This document shows positions 1 to 10,624 of a stretch of 64,000 nt of DNA, piece by piece (within the stretch, counting starts at the first letter, position 1; the number at the start of each line of letters is the position of its first letter). The translations under genes were made by a program, and so were the position numbers. The notes beneath the pieces were generated by a model. That model saw only the letters and a program-made list of their open reading frames with translations, made no database searches and had not been told where the DNA came from. This DNA is from Elmis aenea (lineage: Eukaryota; Arthropoda; Insecta; Coleoptera; Elmidae), in contig OX393578.1 in NCBI GenBank assembly GCA_947652605.1, positions 54,133,415-54,197,414 of the forward strand. The letters run 5' to 3'.

Positions 1-361
1 ATCGTGACCTTCCCTGGTAAGTATTTTTTAAGTAAAAATATAAAGTTTTTAACAATTCGGTTATACCGCGGTTATCATATAACACGCGTTTGCGGGGTTT
101 TACCGACCCGCGTTATAAACGACTTCCATTTTATTTGGTATTTTACTAAAAGTGATATAATACTGTAATCGTATACAAGGCTCTTAAATGATAATTATTG
201 TAAAAGATGAATTTATACATTTATAATAACTATTCAAATTTTAATGTAAAAAATAGGTTATCAAAGCTACAAACGTACATAACTTTTACTGCGTTCTGTG
301 ATTTTTATTTAATAACTAATGAATCTATTTTGATTTCATAATCTTTTATTTCGGGTGGCGG
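1..361. other. Unannotated AT-rich sequence
   Basis: No coding signal, repeat or RNA gene recognised. A GC-richer patch lies near 85-125. The last bases run into the left end of the foldback element that follows. Confidence 0.5.
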
Positions 362-1453
362 TTAATTGCTCGAATACAATTGCTCGAAGGTAAATTGCTC
401 TTATACGATTGCTCGAAATACAATTGCTTGAATGGGAAATTGCTCGAAAAAATTAAAAAATATTACATTTTTAAAAATACGAAATAATTAAATGTACTAG
501 AAAAGTTGTTTACATTTGTTTACACTTGGAAAAATGCATTAAAATTTATTTACAAATACATATACACTTATTCAATATTTAAAATATTTAAAAATATTAT
601 ACACTACATATCTGTTCATTCTGACTATATTGTTGTTATCTTATGTTCAACTATTCATAATGCTTATTTCAACAACAAATAAGAAACCTTCGTAATATGA
701 AGCAAATGAGTTTTTAAAGGTTTTACACCTTGTTTTTTTTGTGTTATTTCGTATTTATAAAAATGTAATATTTTTTCATTTTTTCGAGCAATTTGTCATT
801 CGAGCAATTGTCATTCGAGCAATTTCCCGTTTGAGCAATTGTATTTCGGGCGGTATCCGGAAGATTCACCGAAAACCAATTCACCGAAAGCAATTCACCG
901 AAAGCAATTCACCGAATATCAATTCATCGAATAAGCAATTCACCGAATAAGCAATTCACCGAATTATCGAAAAATAAATGGATATAAATTACATGAAATA
1001 TTTCAATCAAAGATCAGAAAGTAATATATTTTGACTGACCATCCTATTCTGTACATTGGTTACACTTTTTTTTATTGCTCTAGATCTGTGGATATAAATA
1101 CGTAAAAGAACGTTTGAGGGTCCAATCATCTTATGAAGCCATAATTAAAAACAATAAAAATATGAGTAATAAGTACTTAACCCCAAAAAGTGCAACCAAT
1201 GTACAAAATAGGATGGTCAGTCATAATATATAATATATTACTTTCTGATCTTTGATTGACATATTTCATGTAATTTATATCCATGTATTGTTCGATAATT
1301 CGGTGAATTGCTTATTCGGTGAATTGCTTATTCGGTGAATTGCTTATTCGGTGAATTGATATTCGGTGAACTGCTTTCGGTGAATTGCTTTCGGTGAATT
1401 TGTTTTTGGTGAATCTTCCTAGAACCATAACAATTGTATTCGAGCAATTTACA
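362..1453. mobile_element. Foldback element A, arms made of short tandem repeats, interrupted by element B
   Basis: The left arm (about 362-486) carries about seven copies of a 13-17 base unit containing ATTGCTCGAA. The right arm (about 743-858) holds inverted copies of the same unit plus the inverted AT-rich arm base. The outer end of the right arm lies beyond an inserted second element, at about 1420-1453, where TAAATTGCTCGAATACAATT reappears in inverted form. Without the insertion the element would be roughly 530 bases. No open reading frame is credible. The core at about 610-715 resembles a stretch at 33600-33715. It is a non-autonomous inverted-repeat element of unknown superfamily. I found no clear target duplication. 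Confidence 0.75.
859..1419. mobile_element. Foldback element B with minisatellite-like arms, nested in A
   Basis: Both ends start GGAAGATTCACC in inverted orientation. Each arm is a run of units of the type AGCAATTCACCGAAT, about seven per arm (roughly 859-970 and 1300-1419). Inside these, a second inverted pair (about 976-1065 and 1188-1285) contains the phrase CAATGTACA.AATAGGATGGTCAGTCA. The central part, including TGCTCTAGATCTGTG and GAGGGTCCAATCAT, recurs in diverged form at 55690-55850. It sits inside the right arm of element A, so it is the younger insertion. No coding capacity is seen. Confidence 0.8.
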
Positions 1454-2432
1454 CCAAACCTTTTATTTCATTATTCTTGTTTAATACTTATTAGAAATTA
1501 AAAAATTAAATATATGGGGGAGCAAATTTGTCCTTTTGTCTCAGCTGAAATTATCTCTAAGCCCGGTTCTGCAACAAATATATTTGTAAATCGCATGTAA
1601 CATATTTTGTCCTAACTATTGGTAGGAAACTATATATTTTATATTTTAACACATTTATTACTGTCAACACTTTTCATGTTTCCCATTGTTAAATTTAAAT
1701 TGTTTATTAAAGAAGTGCTTTAAATGTTTAATAATTCGTGGTATTTCATCAAGTTTTTATTTTCTACATCTACAGTATCGGGGTACTACGACCCGAAGGA
1801 CTACAAGTGTGTAGCGTAACGGAGGAATACAGCAGGGTTGCCACCTATGTATGTGAAGGAGGAAAAACACGAGACAAGGAAATAAGTTTAAAATTCATTT
1901 GCTTGCATAAGCTTAAATTTTGATTTGTTTGTAGTTTTAAATGAATTGCAAGTTAATACATTATTCAGTAACTTGAAAGGTAAACGTCCTTTAATTTACA
2001 AAACAAATCAACTTCCATTCCAAATTGCCTGCACAAATTTAATCTAAAAATGTTTGCGTAGCATTTGCTTATAAATAATTCGGCAATAAAAAGAATTCTT
2101 CCACCTTTTATTTGTTCATCTATGTTCGGTTTCGTCTGTGTCCATTGTTGATAAAGTCAATGTCGTCGTTTACATTTTGTTTGCCTGTTTTGATTTGGTT
2201 TATGCACCATTTGCAGAACGACGAGTTTTATTAACAAAATTTAATCTATAGTAAACGTAGTTCTAGTGTAATAAAGGTTTGTAGTTGAATATCGTCTGCT
2301 AGTATCAGCATAATTTGAACTGAGGGTCGCTTACCACCAAAATGCAATATGACAATTTACAGGATTATGTGTTTTCGACAATAACCATAAGAGTAAAATT
2401 GCGCTGTTTACTAAATTATACATATAACTTTG
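1454..2432. other. Non-repetitive stretch around a possible last exon
   Basis: No transposon recognised. It holds the candidate terminal exon at 1776-1819, followed by a moderately GC-rich stretch to about 1885 and AATAAA-like words near 2085, which would suit a 3' untranslated region. The rest (1454-1740 and 2100-2432) shows nothing I can name. Confidence 0.4.
1776..1819 (+). CDS. Possible terminal coding exon of an unidentified host gene
   Basis: A pyrimidine-rich tract followed by CTACAG ends at 1775, a good splice acceptor. Reading on from there in one frame gives SGYYDPKDYKCVA and then TAA at 1817-1819. The composition is clearly less AT-rich than the surroundings, and tyrosine-rich and cysteine-containing tails of this kind occur in small secreted insect proteins. 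The preceding exon would have to contribute the first base of a split codon. I do not recognise the protein. The alternative is chance: the stretch is only 14 codons and no partner exon is visible in the window. Confidence 0.25.
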
Positions 2433-3816
2433 TACAGGGTGGTCCAAATTCGATGGGATTACATATGTATCACGCTTTATATTCAAGATAAAAAACGGTT
2501 AAATTACTAAAAATGTGCAGCTTTTTGAGACAAATTCAGAGCAGTTCTCAAATATATTTAATCATTTCGGTTTTTGAGTTATTGCTAAAAAAGTATTTTT
2601 TAGTCATATTTATAATGTGGCATATCTCCGTTATTGTTGCAAATATGAAAAGTATTTATAAAGACTATTTGTAAATGTTTTTATTTAAAACACAATGATA
2701 CTGAAAAAAATATTTTACTAACGCCGTGAAAAATTTATGACACAAAGTTACCCTTTCTTAATTGGAAGCTATAGTTGGCTATGACCTATTATTTTGGATA
2801 CAACTGCACTATTTTGGTTAATTTTTATTACCTCAAAAAAAATTTGAAACAAAATTTAATTTTTTATTAAGGGTGCCGTGACCTGCATAAATTGAATTTT
2901 GTTATGTCAACAATTATTGTACAAAAAACGTTTTTGGAAATTTGAAATGACATTTAGGTTACTTTAATCGGCTTTGAAGGTTGCGGAATCGGTTTTTTGA
3001 CAAAAAGTCAATTTTTTTAAATGGTACTATGGTGGTACAAGCGGTTATTTTAATGGAGCATCTTCTAACGAATCCATCGATACCAATAACTTGTATTTTT
3101 ATTAAGAGTCTGCTTCAAAAACAAATTATTGTGAAGATTTATTAAGAGATCCTGTCAATCGCAGTAAGTACACTGTGCATAACTGCAACAAAACAAATTA
3201 TCGTTGTTTTATGTTTAACTACTATATGTTTTTCTTTGTTATTAAAGTTCATTTTTACGAATTTATTAATCTGATAACTAATAGGCTTTCAAAACGTTTA
3301 GTTTGTTAATTGGTAGTCATGGAAACAACATAAACTACAATGACCGGCCAACCTGATTTATAGTAGTTATTGTTTAAAAGGTTTTTTTTTTTAAATTTAA
3401 CGATTAATAAAGAAGTAAAATACCATAAGTGATACATCAATGGATTCAGAAAAATAAATGGTATTTGATAACGTACTTAAATAGCAAAAATTGCGCTCAT
3501 AAGAAATAATAAAGTTGGTTGTCATAAAACAAAAACGAATCGATCTAGGAAAAATTTGTGACCACCATCCGATTCGGCTTAAAAAATTGCTTAGCCAATG
3601 TTTTTACACATTTAAAATATTTTATATTCCGAAGGAGTTATGGACGATTTAAAAAAATGGTATTTTTCAGTTTTTCCTAATTTTCTCGAATACCGTTTGA
3701 GATATTTCCAATTTCTCTTCGGATTATTTAGCAACTTTGCCAAATTTAAACCTATACTCTAGCTATTATAATAAACGAGATCCCCATGCTTAAACTCGAA
3801 TTTCAATCACCCTGTA
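2433..3816. mobile_element. TACAGGGTG-ended non-autonomous element (1.38 kb)
   Basis: It begins TACAGGGTGGTCCAAATTCG and ends with the inverted counterpart CGAATTTCAATCACCCTGTA, a terminal inverted repeat of about 20 bases with mismatches. Both ends fall in TA-rich sequence. The interior is AT-rich, has no long reading frame and no recognisable transposase. It belongs to the loose group of elements with this terminus that recurs throughout the window. A TA or TATA target duplication is possible but cannot be fixed here. Confidence 0.65.
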
Positions 3817-4911
3817 TATTATGTGTATATGTATGTTTAAGCACTAGCTTTACCGGTAACGGTTAAACCGCTAATGCTATCCCAATTTCAAACGGAAAAG
3901 AACCTATTTATTGGTAATATTATAAATATATTTCAAGAACATATTATTATGGTAAAGGTTTTTTTGTGTTAACTTATTTTTCCTTCATATTGAACTTTCA
4001 ATAAGCATCAGAACTGGATAATTTACATTTAATATTCTTACCTTCGAATAACAAACTGTAAAATTCGTATGCTCGTTTTGAAGTCGTTATTTTGTTGAAA
4101 TTGAAAAGTGTTTTGATTCATTTACACAAGGCAACAGCAAACACAAACTTCGTAAACGAAATTATACGGGTTCGTGCATCAATTTACACGTTACAAACAC
4201 CAAATAAATAAAAAAATTTAATTTTATCGAGTTACTTGGTGTTCCTTTTAAATTTATGCCTTTACGGAACTTGAAAATCATCAAAATGTAATCTGCTTGT
4301 GATGATCTGTTCAAATATCGCAAAGTAAGACAGTCAGAAGTATTTTATATCGACAAAATAGCTTTGAAATTTAAAATGTTTCTAAGATATTACATGTGAA
4401 GGTATAAAGTAAATAAACCAGTTGCTTTGCTGTTGTTCTTTATGTGTGCATATCGGGATAAAGGTTCGTTTTTGAATAGCAAGTGAGCCGTGTTAACTCC
4501 TGTTTATTTTTGTTTTGTTCAGCCTTAGTTGTTATGTTTGTAACATTGTAGACTATTATACGAGGTTCAAGCTAAATTTATTGAGTGTTATAAACAGGGT
4601 TACATTTTTTGTCGCCGTTACCATAAATCTTAACACAAGAAGACCATGACGTATTAAATTTTCTGGAGACACCGTTCCTGATAGTCGGTCCAATTAAAAA
4701 AATTGTGAAATGAATAAAGCAATATTCAAAGAAATTACCTTCAAAAAGCAGAGTTTTTTTTTCGGATTGGCAACATATCTTGGTGGAATCTATCCTTGTT
4801 AATATTAATATTCAACTTTTCAGTTATTTTTAGAAGGATAGCAAACGAATAATTTGTTAAGTGACAAATGAAAAATGGAATACATATAAAAAAAAATAGT
4901 TTCTTCGGAGT
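3817..4911. other. Unannotated AT-rich sequence
   Basis: I see no coding signal, inverted repeat or known element end here. Short GC-richer patches near 3850-3890 and 4650-4690 carry no recognisable motif. Confidence 0.5.
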
Positions 4912-6800
4912 AATAGTACCAGGACCCGATCTAGCTTTTCCGCCGCCCTGGGCAAAAATGATTTTTGCCGCCCTTTATATTTAATTATAAATTATTTTTT
5001 TTAAGTATAATTTTTTGCAGTGAGTGTAATTTTTGCAGGTATTTATTGAATAACAAGTCTTTTGTTTCATAAAAAAATTTAAATCCATAAAAATCAGTAA
5101 CATAAAATGAAAAATATAAGTAGGAGATAGGTACATGTTTTTTCTTTGAAAAAAAAGGAAACAACACAAATTTTTTTTTTAAATTAATAAAAAAACAACA
5201 AAAATTAAATATTTTACTGCTTCGCGAGGGATATTCAAATTATTATTATATGCAACAACAGATTGGTATTACATATATCACAATATACAGGATGTTGACT
5301 GAAAATATCGTACAAAGGACTATACCATGCAAAATTAAATATTTGTAAATATTGGCTTCCATGATTATTTTACGACAAAAGTGTAAACATAAAAGTTTTT
5401 CATAATCAAAAACTACTTGAGATGCTTCACTTGCATTTTCAATTTGGTTACCATTTTCGCTCCCATGCGTTAACATCAGCAAAATGGCACAATTTTTAAA
5501 TTTTTATAGGCATTTCTCACTTTTCTAGAATTATTTGAAATTTTTACTAAATAAATATGAAATGGGAAATAAATAAGCGCTATTATATCTCGCATGAAGG
5601 TAAGTTTAATGTGATCTAAATTTTAAAAGTGCAGTTGGCATCATTTTCGGAAAATAACAGTGTTTAAAAAAACTCTACACGCCAGGACGCTACAAAGACA
5701 AAGATATATGAGTTCTGTTTGTTGCAAAAACTGCGTTGATATTTTGTAATAATTTCGTCTTGATATAGTAGTGACCTATTTATATAAATTAAAAAAAGTT
5801 CTCATATGTGTCATTTTACGCTACACGCGCTTTCCAAAATTTACGAGGTCGCACCTTAAAGTTATTTGACAGGTAAAGAATAATTTTTCACTGTACAATT
5901 TGGCCAATCGATGAGAATAATTTTAAAAAATCGCCGAAATATGATAATAAATAAGGAAGATCAAGTTTTACCCATAAAAAATAATTTAAAACGCAAATTT
6001 TTCACCTTTCATAAAATTACGTCGTAATTTTACGTCGTAAAATGATTAGGAGAAATGATCAGGAGAGCCAACACTTGCAACTAATTTATTTTGCATGCTA
6101 AAGTAAGGTGTCCAATTTTTTCTTACAAGTTTCGGGGACACTAACCAAGGGTTATGAAAAAAAGCTCGACGAATTTTCGCGGAAATCATGCAAAATTCAA
6201 TTAAAGAGCGGAAAGTTAAAACTCGGACAGTTTTGCTCATTTCAAAACTTCCTCCTATTTCAGTTTTCGTTTCCAATGAGCGATTACATTGTTACAATAT
6301 ATTGCCAGACTATAGGATTTGCATAATTTTGCAGCAATGCCGTACCATAGCTTCCATTAATTATTTTAAAAATTCATGAGAAAATTATGTAAATCAGGAC
6401 AAGAATTATCCGGGACTTGGGTCCTGTTTCGGGGACTGTCCCCGAAAATCGGGGACGAATGATCACCTTATGCCCTTATGGTAAAGTCCTTTTGTACAAT
6501 ACTCTCAGTCAACCTTGTATGTAAAATATAGTAAGTAACATTAAGTAAGAGAATTAGAATGAAAATAAATTTCAAAGTGGAATGATTAACTTTAAACTAA
6601 TCCTAAACGCTTTACCATTGGAGAACTATTATTGTACCCACTCTAAAGTACACTAATACTATGATGTATTTCTGTATACTCTGCTTTTTATTGGTTTTTA
6701 TTGATTTTAATTTTCTCTCTACCAATTTTGCCGCCCCCAAATTTGCCGCTCTGGGCAGTTGCCCTGCTCGCGCCCCCCTGGATCGGGCCCTGAATAGTAC
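4912..6800. mobile_element. hAT-type element with 8-base target duplication, no intact transposase
   Basis: The element spans 4920-6792 and is flanked on both sides by AATAGTAC (4912-4919 and 6793-6800), an exact 8-base duplication that is diagnostic for the hAT superfamily. The ends are inverted: CAGGACCCGATC at the left and GATCGGGCCCTG at the right, followed inward by GC-rich stretches with repeated GCCGCCC/GGGCGGC. CAGG-type starts are usual for hAT elements. No reading frame in the interior resembles a hAT transposase, and the longest frames are below 80 codons, so it is non-autonomous or decayed. It carries another element at 6104-6470 and a degenerate TACAGGATG motif near 5286. Confidence 0.9.
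6104..6470. mobile_element. Short hAT-like element nested in the larger hAT element
   Basis: The left end reads TAAGGTGTCCAA and the right end, inverted, TAAGGTGATCATTCGTCCCC. GGGGAC motifs repeat near both ends (6133-6140 and 6431-6455). The terminus closely resembles that of the hAT element at 25886-27289 (TAAGGTGACCAACCGTCC). The 8-base flanks (TGCTAAAG and TGCCCTTA) match only in part, so the target duplication is unproven. No transposase is visible in the 367 bases. Confidence 0.55.
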
Positions 6801-7119
6801 TATCTTTCTTTTTCTCGTAGTAGACATTCTTTCCCATAGTTAAAAAGCAGACTTCTAGAATACAGCCCGTCGCGTCGATAGATTACAGTCGTCGGAACAA
6901 TATAAAATTAAATTAAAACAAAAAAAATTAATTAAATTCAAAAGGAGGACACTTTTATTAAAAGAAGAATTAAGGGACAAAACATTACAACGAAGGACTG
7001 TCCTCCCAAATAAAGAATTGTTGGCATCCCTAATTGTGCCCGTCATGTAACTTGTAGCGCTTAGCAAAGATTTGTTTAAAGTTAATACGATATCATGCTA
7101 AATAAAACATAAACATTTT
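6801..7119. other. Intergenic stretch with GGAGGACA/TGTCCTCC inverted motifs
   Basis: No gene. Between about 6942 and 7010 the motifs GGAGGACAC and GGACTGTCCTCCC face each other, resembling the subterminal repeats of the hAT element at 25886-27289. This may be an eroded end of that family. Confidence 0.3.
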
Positions 7120-7370
7120 AACTCCAACATTTGATGATCAATAATTTGTTCTTACAAACATGTATTTAACTTAACTTGTTTGTCAGGGTCAAATATTGTA
7201 ATTTTTGACCCATTTACACATATCCGATACAAGCAAAGCTTTGTTAAAACAAAACTTTTCATTAAAAAAACTTATTTTAAACATTTTATCAATATTTGGA
7301 GCTGCAGCTGGAGCAAGCAAATTCATGTCGGAGCGGAGCAATTAAAAAATTGTACTGCTCCAAACCCCTG
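7120..7370 (-). repeat. Partial copy of the GCTCC-rich hAT-like short element
   Basis: Read on the minus strand from 7370 it starts CAGGGGTTTGGAGCAG and runs through GCTCC-rich sequence and then AT-rich sequence that follows 21563-21790 at good similarity (for example GATCAATAATTTGTT at 7132 and its partner near 21790). The far end of the element is missing here. It ends directly beside a Jockey remnant. Confidence 0.65.
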
Positions 7371-7387
7371 CATTATACGGTAGTAAT

Positions 7388-8547
7388 ATGTTTTGTGCGG
7401 AGATCTGAGATTTTATTCCCAGCATCAAGTACATTTTTTTATACCTAATGTTGAGTTCATTCCTTTTCTTTTTTATATGTTCTTTCCACTTCAGTTTTGC
7501 GTCAAGATTCATACACAAGTAGTTGGCAGTGTTGCTATAGGGAATAACCTTATTGTTTATTTTGTAGACACATACTTGTTATGTCTTGTTTTGTTAGTGA
7601 AGTTTAGACTTTCACATATTTGAATTCTCCACTTTTAAGTCCAGGTGCGTTGCTTGCAGTTTGCAGTTTATAGGTTGCTTCTCATTGTTAAGTGCCAGTT
7701 GCTAATAGAGCTGTATCATCAGCGAAGGTTTGCTGATGTTACTCCTATAGTCTTCAGAATGTCACAGGTATAGAGCAAATAAGGGACTGGGCCTAACGCG
7801 CTTCCCTGTGGCACACCCGTTCTGATCGTTTTAAACGGAGAGTAAGCCTCTTCATGCTTTATTCTGAATAATCTTCCTGTTATACAGGGTGTGTAAAAAT
7901 TGGCGGAAGCGCTACACGTGGCGATGTTCTTCGTAAAATTCTAAGTCGAAAATCTTGATACGAAAATGTTGTACCATGCTTGCTGTGTCTCCAAGAGGTC
8001 CTCAAAGTTTTGACATTTAGTCCTTTAATAAGCGTTATTATTTAATACTTGCAAATGAAAAAGCTGCAATCTGGAATAAAAATAAATTTCGAATAGTATT
8101 TTTCCTAGATATTGTGTTCTTCCTTTCAAAAATTGGTGTTGAAAATATTTTAATCACTAATTTGAATGAAAATAATACATATGGCAACATTGTCATTAGC
8201 TTTCGTGTCTGTTTTTCTCGTAATTATTTCTAGTTTGTGTTAGACGATACCGAAAAGGTTGCAGCTATGTTTACGAACTGAAGCCTTTCAGTTCGAACAA
8301 AAATTGTAAATACCTAAGTAAAAATTGCTGATAAAAAAATGTCCAAACGCAAATCAATGTATGCAATGTTGCCAATTTTTTTTTTCTTTAAATGGTTCCT
8401 GAGGCTATAGGAAGCATGGTACAACATTTTTGTATCAAGATTTTCGACTTAGAATTTTACGAAGAACATCGTCATGTGTAGCGCTTCTGCCAATTTAAAC
8501 ACACCCTGTATAAGACTTTTTAACATAATTGAAACCTTAAAGCTAAG
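7388..8547 (-). pseudogene. Jockey-type reverse transcriptase remnant, split by a short element
   Basis: Minus-strand translation, in several frames, gives reverse transcriptase blocks in the right order. An upstream helix KVSIMLKS lies at 8511-8547. After the interrupting element come TGRLFRIKHEEAYSPF and GVPQGSALGP near 7800-7880, FADDTALLATGT near 7690-7740, and KLKWKEHIKKKRNELN near 7440-7500. The GVPQGS and FADD motifs are the substrate-binding and catalytic signatures of non-LTR reverse transcriptases, and the last block is the thumb of Jockey elements. Stops and frameshifts break the frame, and endonuclease, gag and 3' end are absent. The 628-base element at 7883-8510 interrupts it. 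Confidence 0.85.
7883..8510. mobile_element. TACAGGGTG-ended short element inserted in Jockey
   Basis: It runs from TACAGGGTGTG to the inverted CACACCCTGTA with terminal inverted repeats of about 100 bases at better than 90 percent identity by eye (AGCGCTACAC, GATGTTCTTCGTAAAATTC and GATACAAAAATGTTGTACCA occur in both arms). The interior has no reading frame of note. Removing TACAGGG through CCCTGTA leaves one TATA, and the two reverse transcriptase halves then read through as LKSLITGRLF in one frame. This fits a 4-base TATA target duplication around a CAGGG...CCCTG element. Confidence 0.9.
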
Positions 8548-8705
8548 GCCGCACTGCCGGTTGGTTGGCTGGAGGGTAGATGGTAGATACACGCCGTCGC
8601 GTCGCCTGGCGACAATCCAGGCGCTTTGTTTCACAACAAATTGTCACCAGGCGACGGCGTGTATCTACCCTCCAGCCAACCATCCCGCAGTGCGGCCAGC
8701 TTTAC
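8538..8705. mobile_element. Hairpin element with AAAGCT-GGCCGCACTGC arms
   Basis: The arms (about 8538-8617 and 8638-8705) pair nearly throughout: TAAAGCT, GGCCGCACTGC, GGTTGGCTGGAGGGTAGAT and ACACGCCGTCGC all recur inverted, separated by a loop of about 20 bases. The left arm carries small extra stretches. The GC-rich arms stand out from the AT-rich surroundings. It would fold into a stable hairpin if transcribed. No coding capacity and superfamily unknown. Confidence 0.75.
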
Positions 8706-8744
8706 GCTATAATCGCTACCTTTGTATGTATTTGTAAAATTTAT

Positions 8745-8990
8745 GATTTTATAGTATAATTTTATGGATTTTGTATACATGTAAATTATGCTGTAAGTAT
8801 GTTTCGCATCATCTGCAAAATCCAGTTCTGTTAAGGATATTGCTTCTATTCTATTCCATCCTCTTTGGACTTTCCTTGCTTTTTTGCACTGCTTAATTAT
8901 TTTTGTCATTAGAGTTACACAAAGCAGTGGGTGTAAAGCGCCCCTTTGTCTTACACCAACTTGTAATAAATTCCTGGAAAACCACTGTTG
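8745..8990 (-). pseudogene. RTE-like reverse transcriptase scrap
   Basis: Minus-strand translation gives a block with GVRQRGALHPLLC (compare the GVRQGG..SPLLF motif of RTE-type reverse transcriptases), followed by MTKIIKQCKK, RGWNRIEAISL and ELDFADDAK, where FADD is the catalytic motif. About 80 codons survive; both ends are lost. Upstream and downstream domains are absent. Confidence 0.75.
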
Positions 8991-10107
8991 TGGGTACTTA
9001 CCTTGTTTCTATTGGTTTTATACCAGACTTTTAAAAGCGATTTGTAATCCTTGGCTAACCCTATTTTCATGATTCATAAATTTAAAAAAACAACGACAGA
9101 TAATAACTTGCTTGAAATATCTCTTCTTGACAGTTGTTAAGCTTAAAAATAAATTCTTGACCCATTATATAACATAATAATTCAGAACGCACACAAAAAA
9201 AAAAATGTTTATCTCATAACCATGTTACAGCAGATCCAGTTATGCGATTGTCATTCAACAAAACACATCGGAATTACAGTTATTGATCTAATTGCAGTAA
9301 AACACTGTCGGAAACCGCTGCTAGTGATTAAAACAGGTTCAGCATGTCATAATTATTGCTTAATACATGCAAAATAGTTCATCAGAATATTAAATTAATT
9401 TGTGTTTTCTCGGCAATATCTTATTTTTATCATTAATTCAATTAGAGCTAATGTATGCTAATATCTGTATTGCAAAACTGTGCTAAGCAAGTTTGTTATT
9501 ATAGGCATGAGACATTTAAAACAAGGGATTAAATAGCCAGTACAACATATAACTGTTGCGATAAATAATTATGCATCAGAGGTTTTTATAAATGTGTTAG
9601 GCACACAGCATTATTCATGTTATCCATTTCAACATCAAAGTGTTGCACGCAAATCTCTCTATGTGAATAACAGCAATTTTTCGCAAGAGAGTTAAATTTT
9701 TAAACGCGTCGCCCAGAAAACTCAAAATGTTCTGTTAGTGTAAAAATTTTGTCAGGAACTAAAAAGTGTTAGATTGAAATAAACGTGATGTGAACTGTTT
9801 AAAAACAAACCAGTAAAAACTCGAAAGGCCCAAACTGAAAATATGAACAATTAAAAAATGTTGTAGAACGTTAAAATAAAATGTGCACTCTTATTTTATT
9901 CAATTCTTTACCCGTCATTAAAAATTTAATTGGAAGTAGCTTAGGATGGACAAAATTAGATTTTTATTTAAAAAATCAAAAATTGTTGATTTAAATAAAA
10001 AAATTTAAAAATCACAAATTTTATTTTTTTTTTAAGAAACTTGATTATTTTACCTTTTTACATTTATTATTATTTTATTCATTATTCACACTACATTATA
10101 TCTTCTA
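8991..10107. other. Unannotated AT-rich sequence
   Basis: No element ends, inverted repeats or coding signal found. AACAAGGTAAGT read on the minus strand near 9000 looks like a splice donor but has no convincing exon attached. Confidence 0.45.
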
Positions 10108-10624
10108 TTCTATACAGTGTCATTTAAAAAGGATCAACAAATGACAAAGTTTTTTGAAAAAATTGAGTTACGAGCTTTTGAAACTCATGCAAGTTGACAC
10201 CTATTTATGCGTGATTCAAACTTTTTCGTATCGAGCGAATAGAGCAATGTTTTCTGCATGTCCTTGCCAAATTACAACTCTGTGCTTCGAAAAATGACTT
10301 CAGGAGAATTTTTTAAATAAAGACTTAAAACCTTGAAAAACTTTGAAAATTATTTTTTGAAGTGCATAAAAACCTATAGTATTTTATATTGATGTAAAGC
10401 TAAAATGAAGGTGGTCAAAAATATTGAATATAAAATGGGGTGTTGTATTCAAAATATAAAAGTAGCTATTGGTTCCAGAGAGGTGACTCACCCTGTATAT
10501 TTGAAAATATTTTTATTGTGTTCGGAAGAATAGACTGTTTGGAACAGCGTTTGAATCAACTTTCTATCTCAAACCGTTTAGCCACAAATGACCGATCCCC
10601 CACTAATGACTCACCCTATATATT
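10108..10624. repeat. Degenerate arm of the 15.1-17.0 kb palindrome family
   Basis: From about 10143 to 10624 the sequence follows the right arm at 16530-17012 and the single arm at 21000-21476. Shared landmarks are TTACGAGCTTTTGAAA, TTCAAACTTTTTCGTATC, ACAACTCTGTGCTTCGAAAA, AGAGGTGACTCACCCTGTAT and AACTTTCTATCTCAAACCG. It ends in a mutated CACCCTATA. Only one arm is present. No coding role. Confidence 0.8.

Noticed and set aside
362..460. Regularly repeated ATTGCTCGAA words as a CRISPR-like array
   Set aside because: Units are short, contiguous and inverted in a partner arm. This is a foldback arm in insect DNA, not repeats with unique spacers.
1738..1923. 61-codon frame overlapping the candidate last exon
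   Set aside because: It crosses the likely splice acceptor. The neighbouring frame, which stops at 1819, is the more plausible coding choice.
9000..9060. Minus-strand AACAAGGTAAGT as an exon end
   Set aside because: The upstream stretch has no sustained coding frame or acceptor that I can support.
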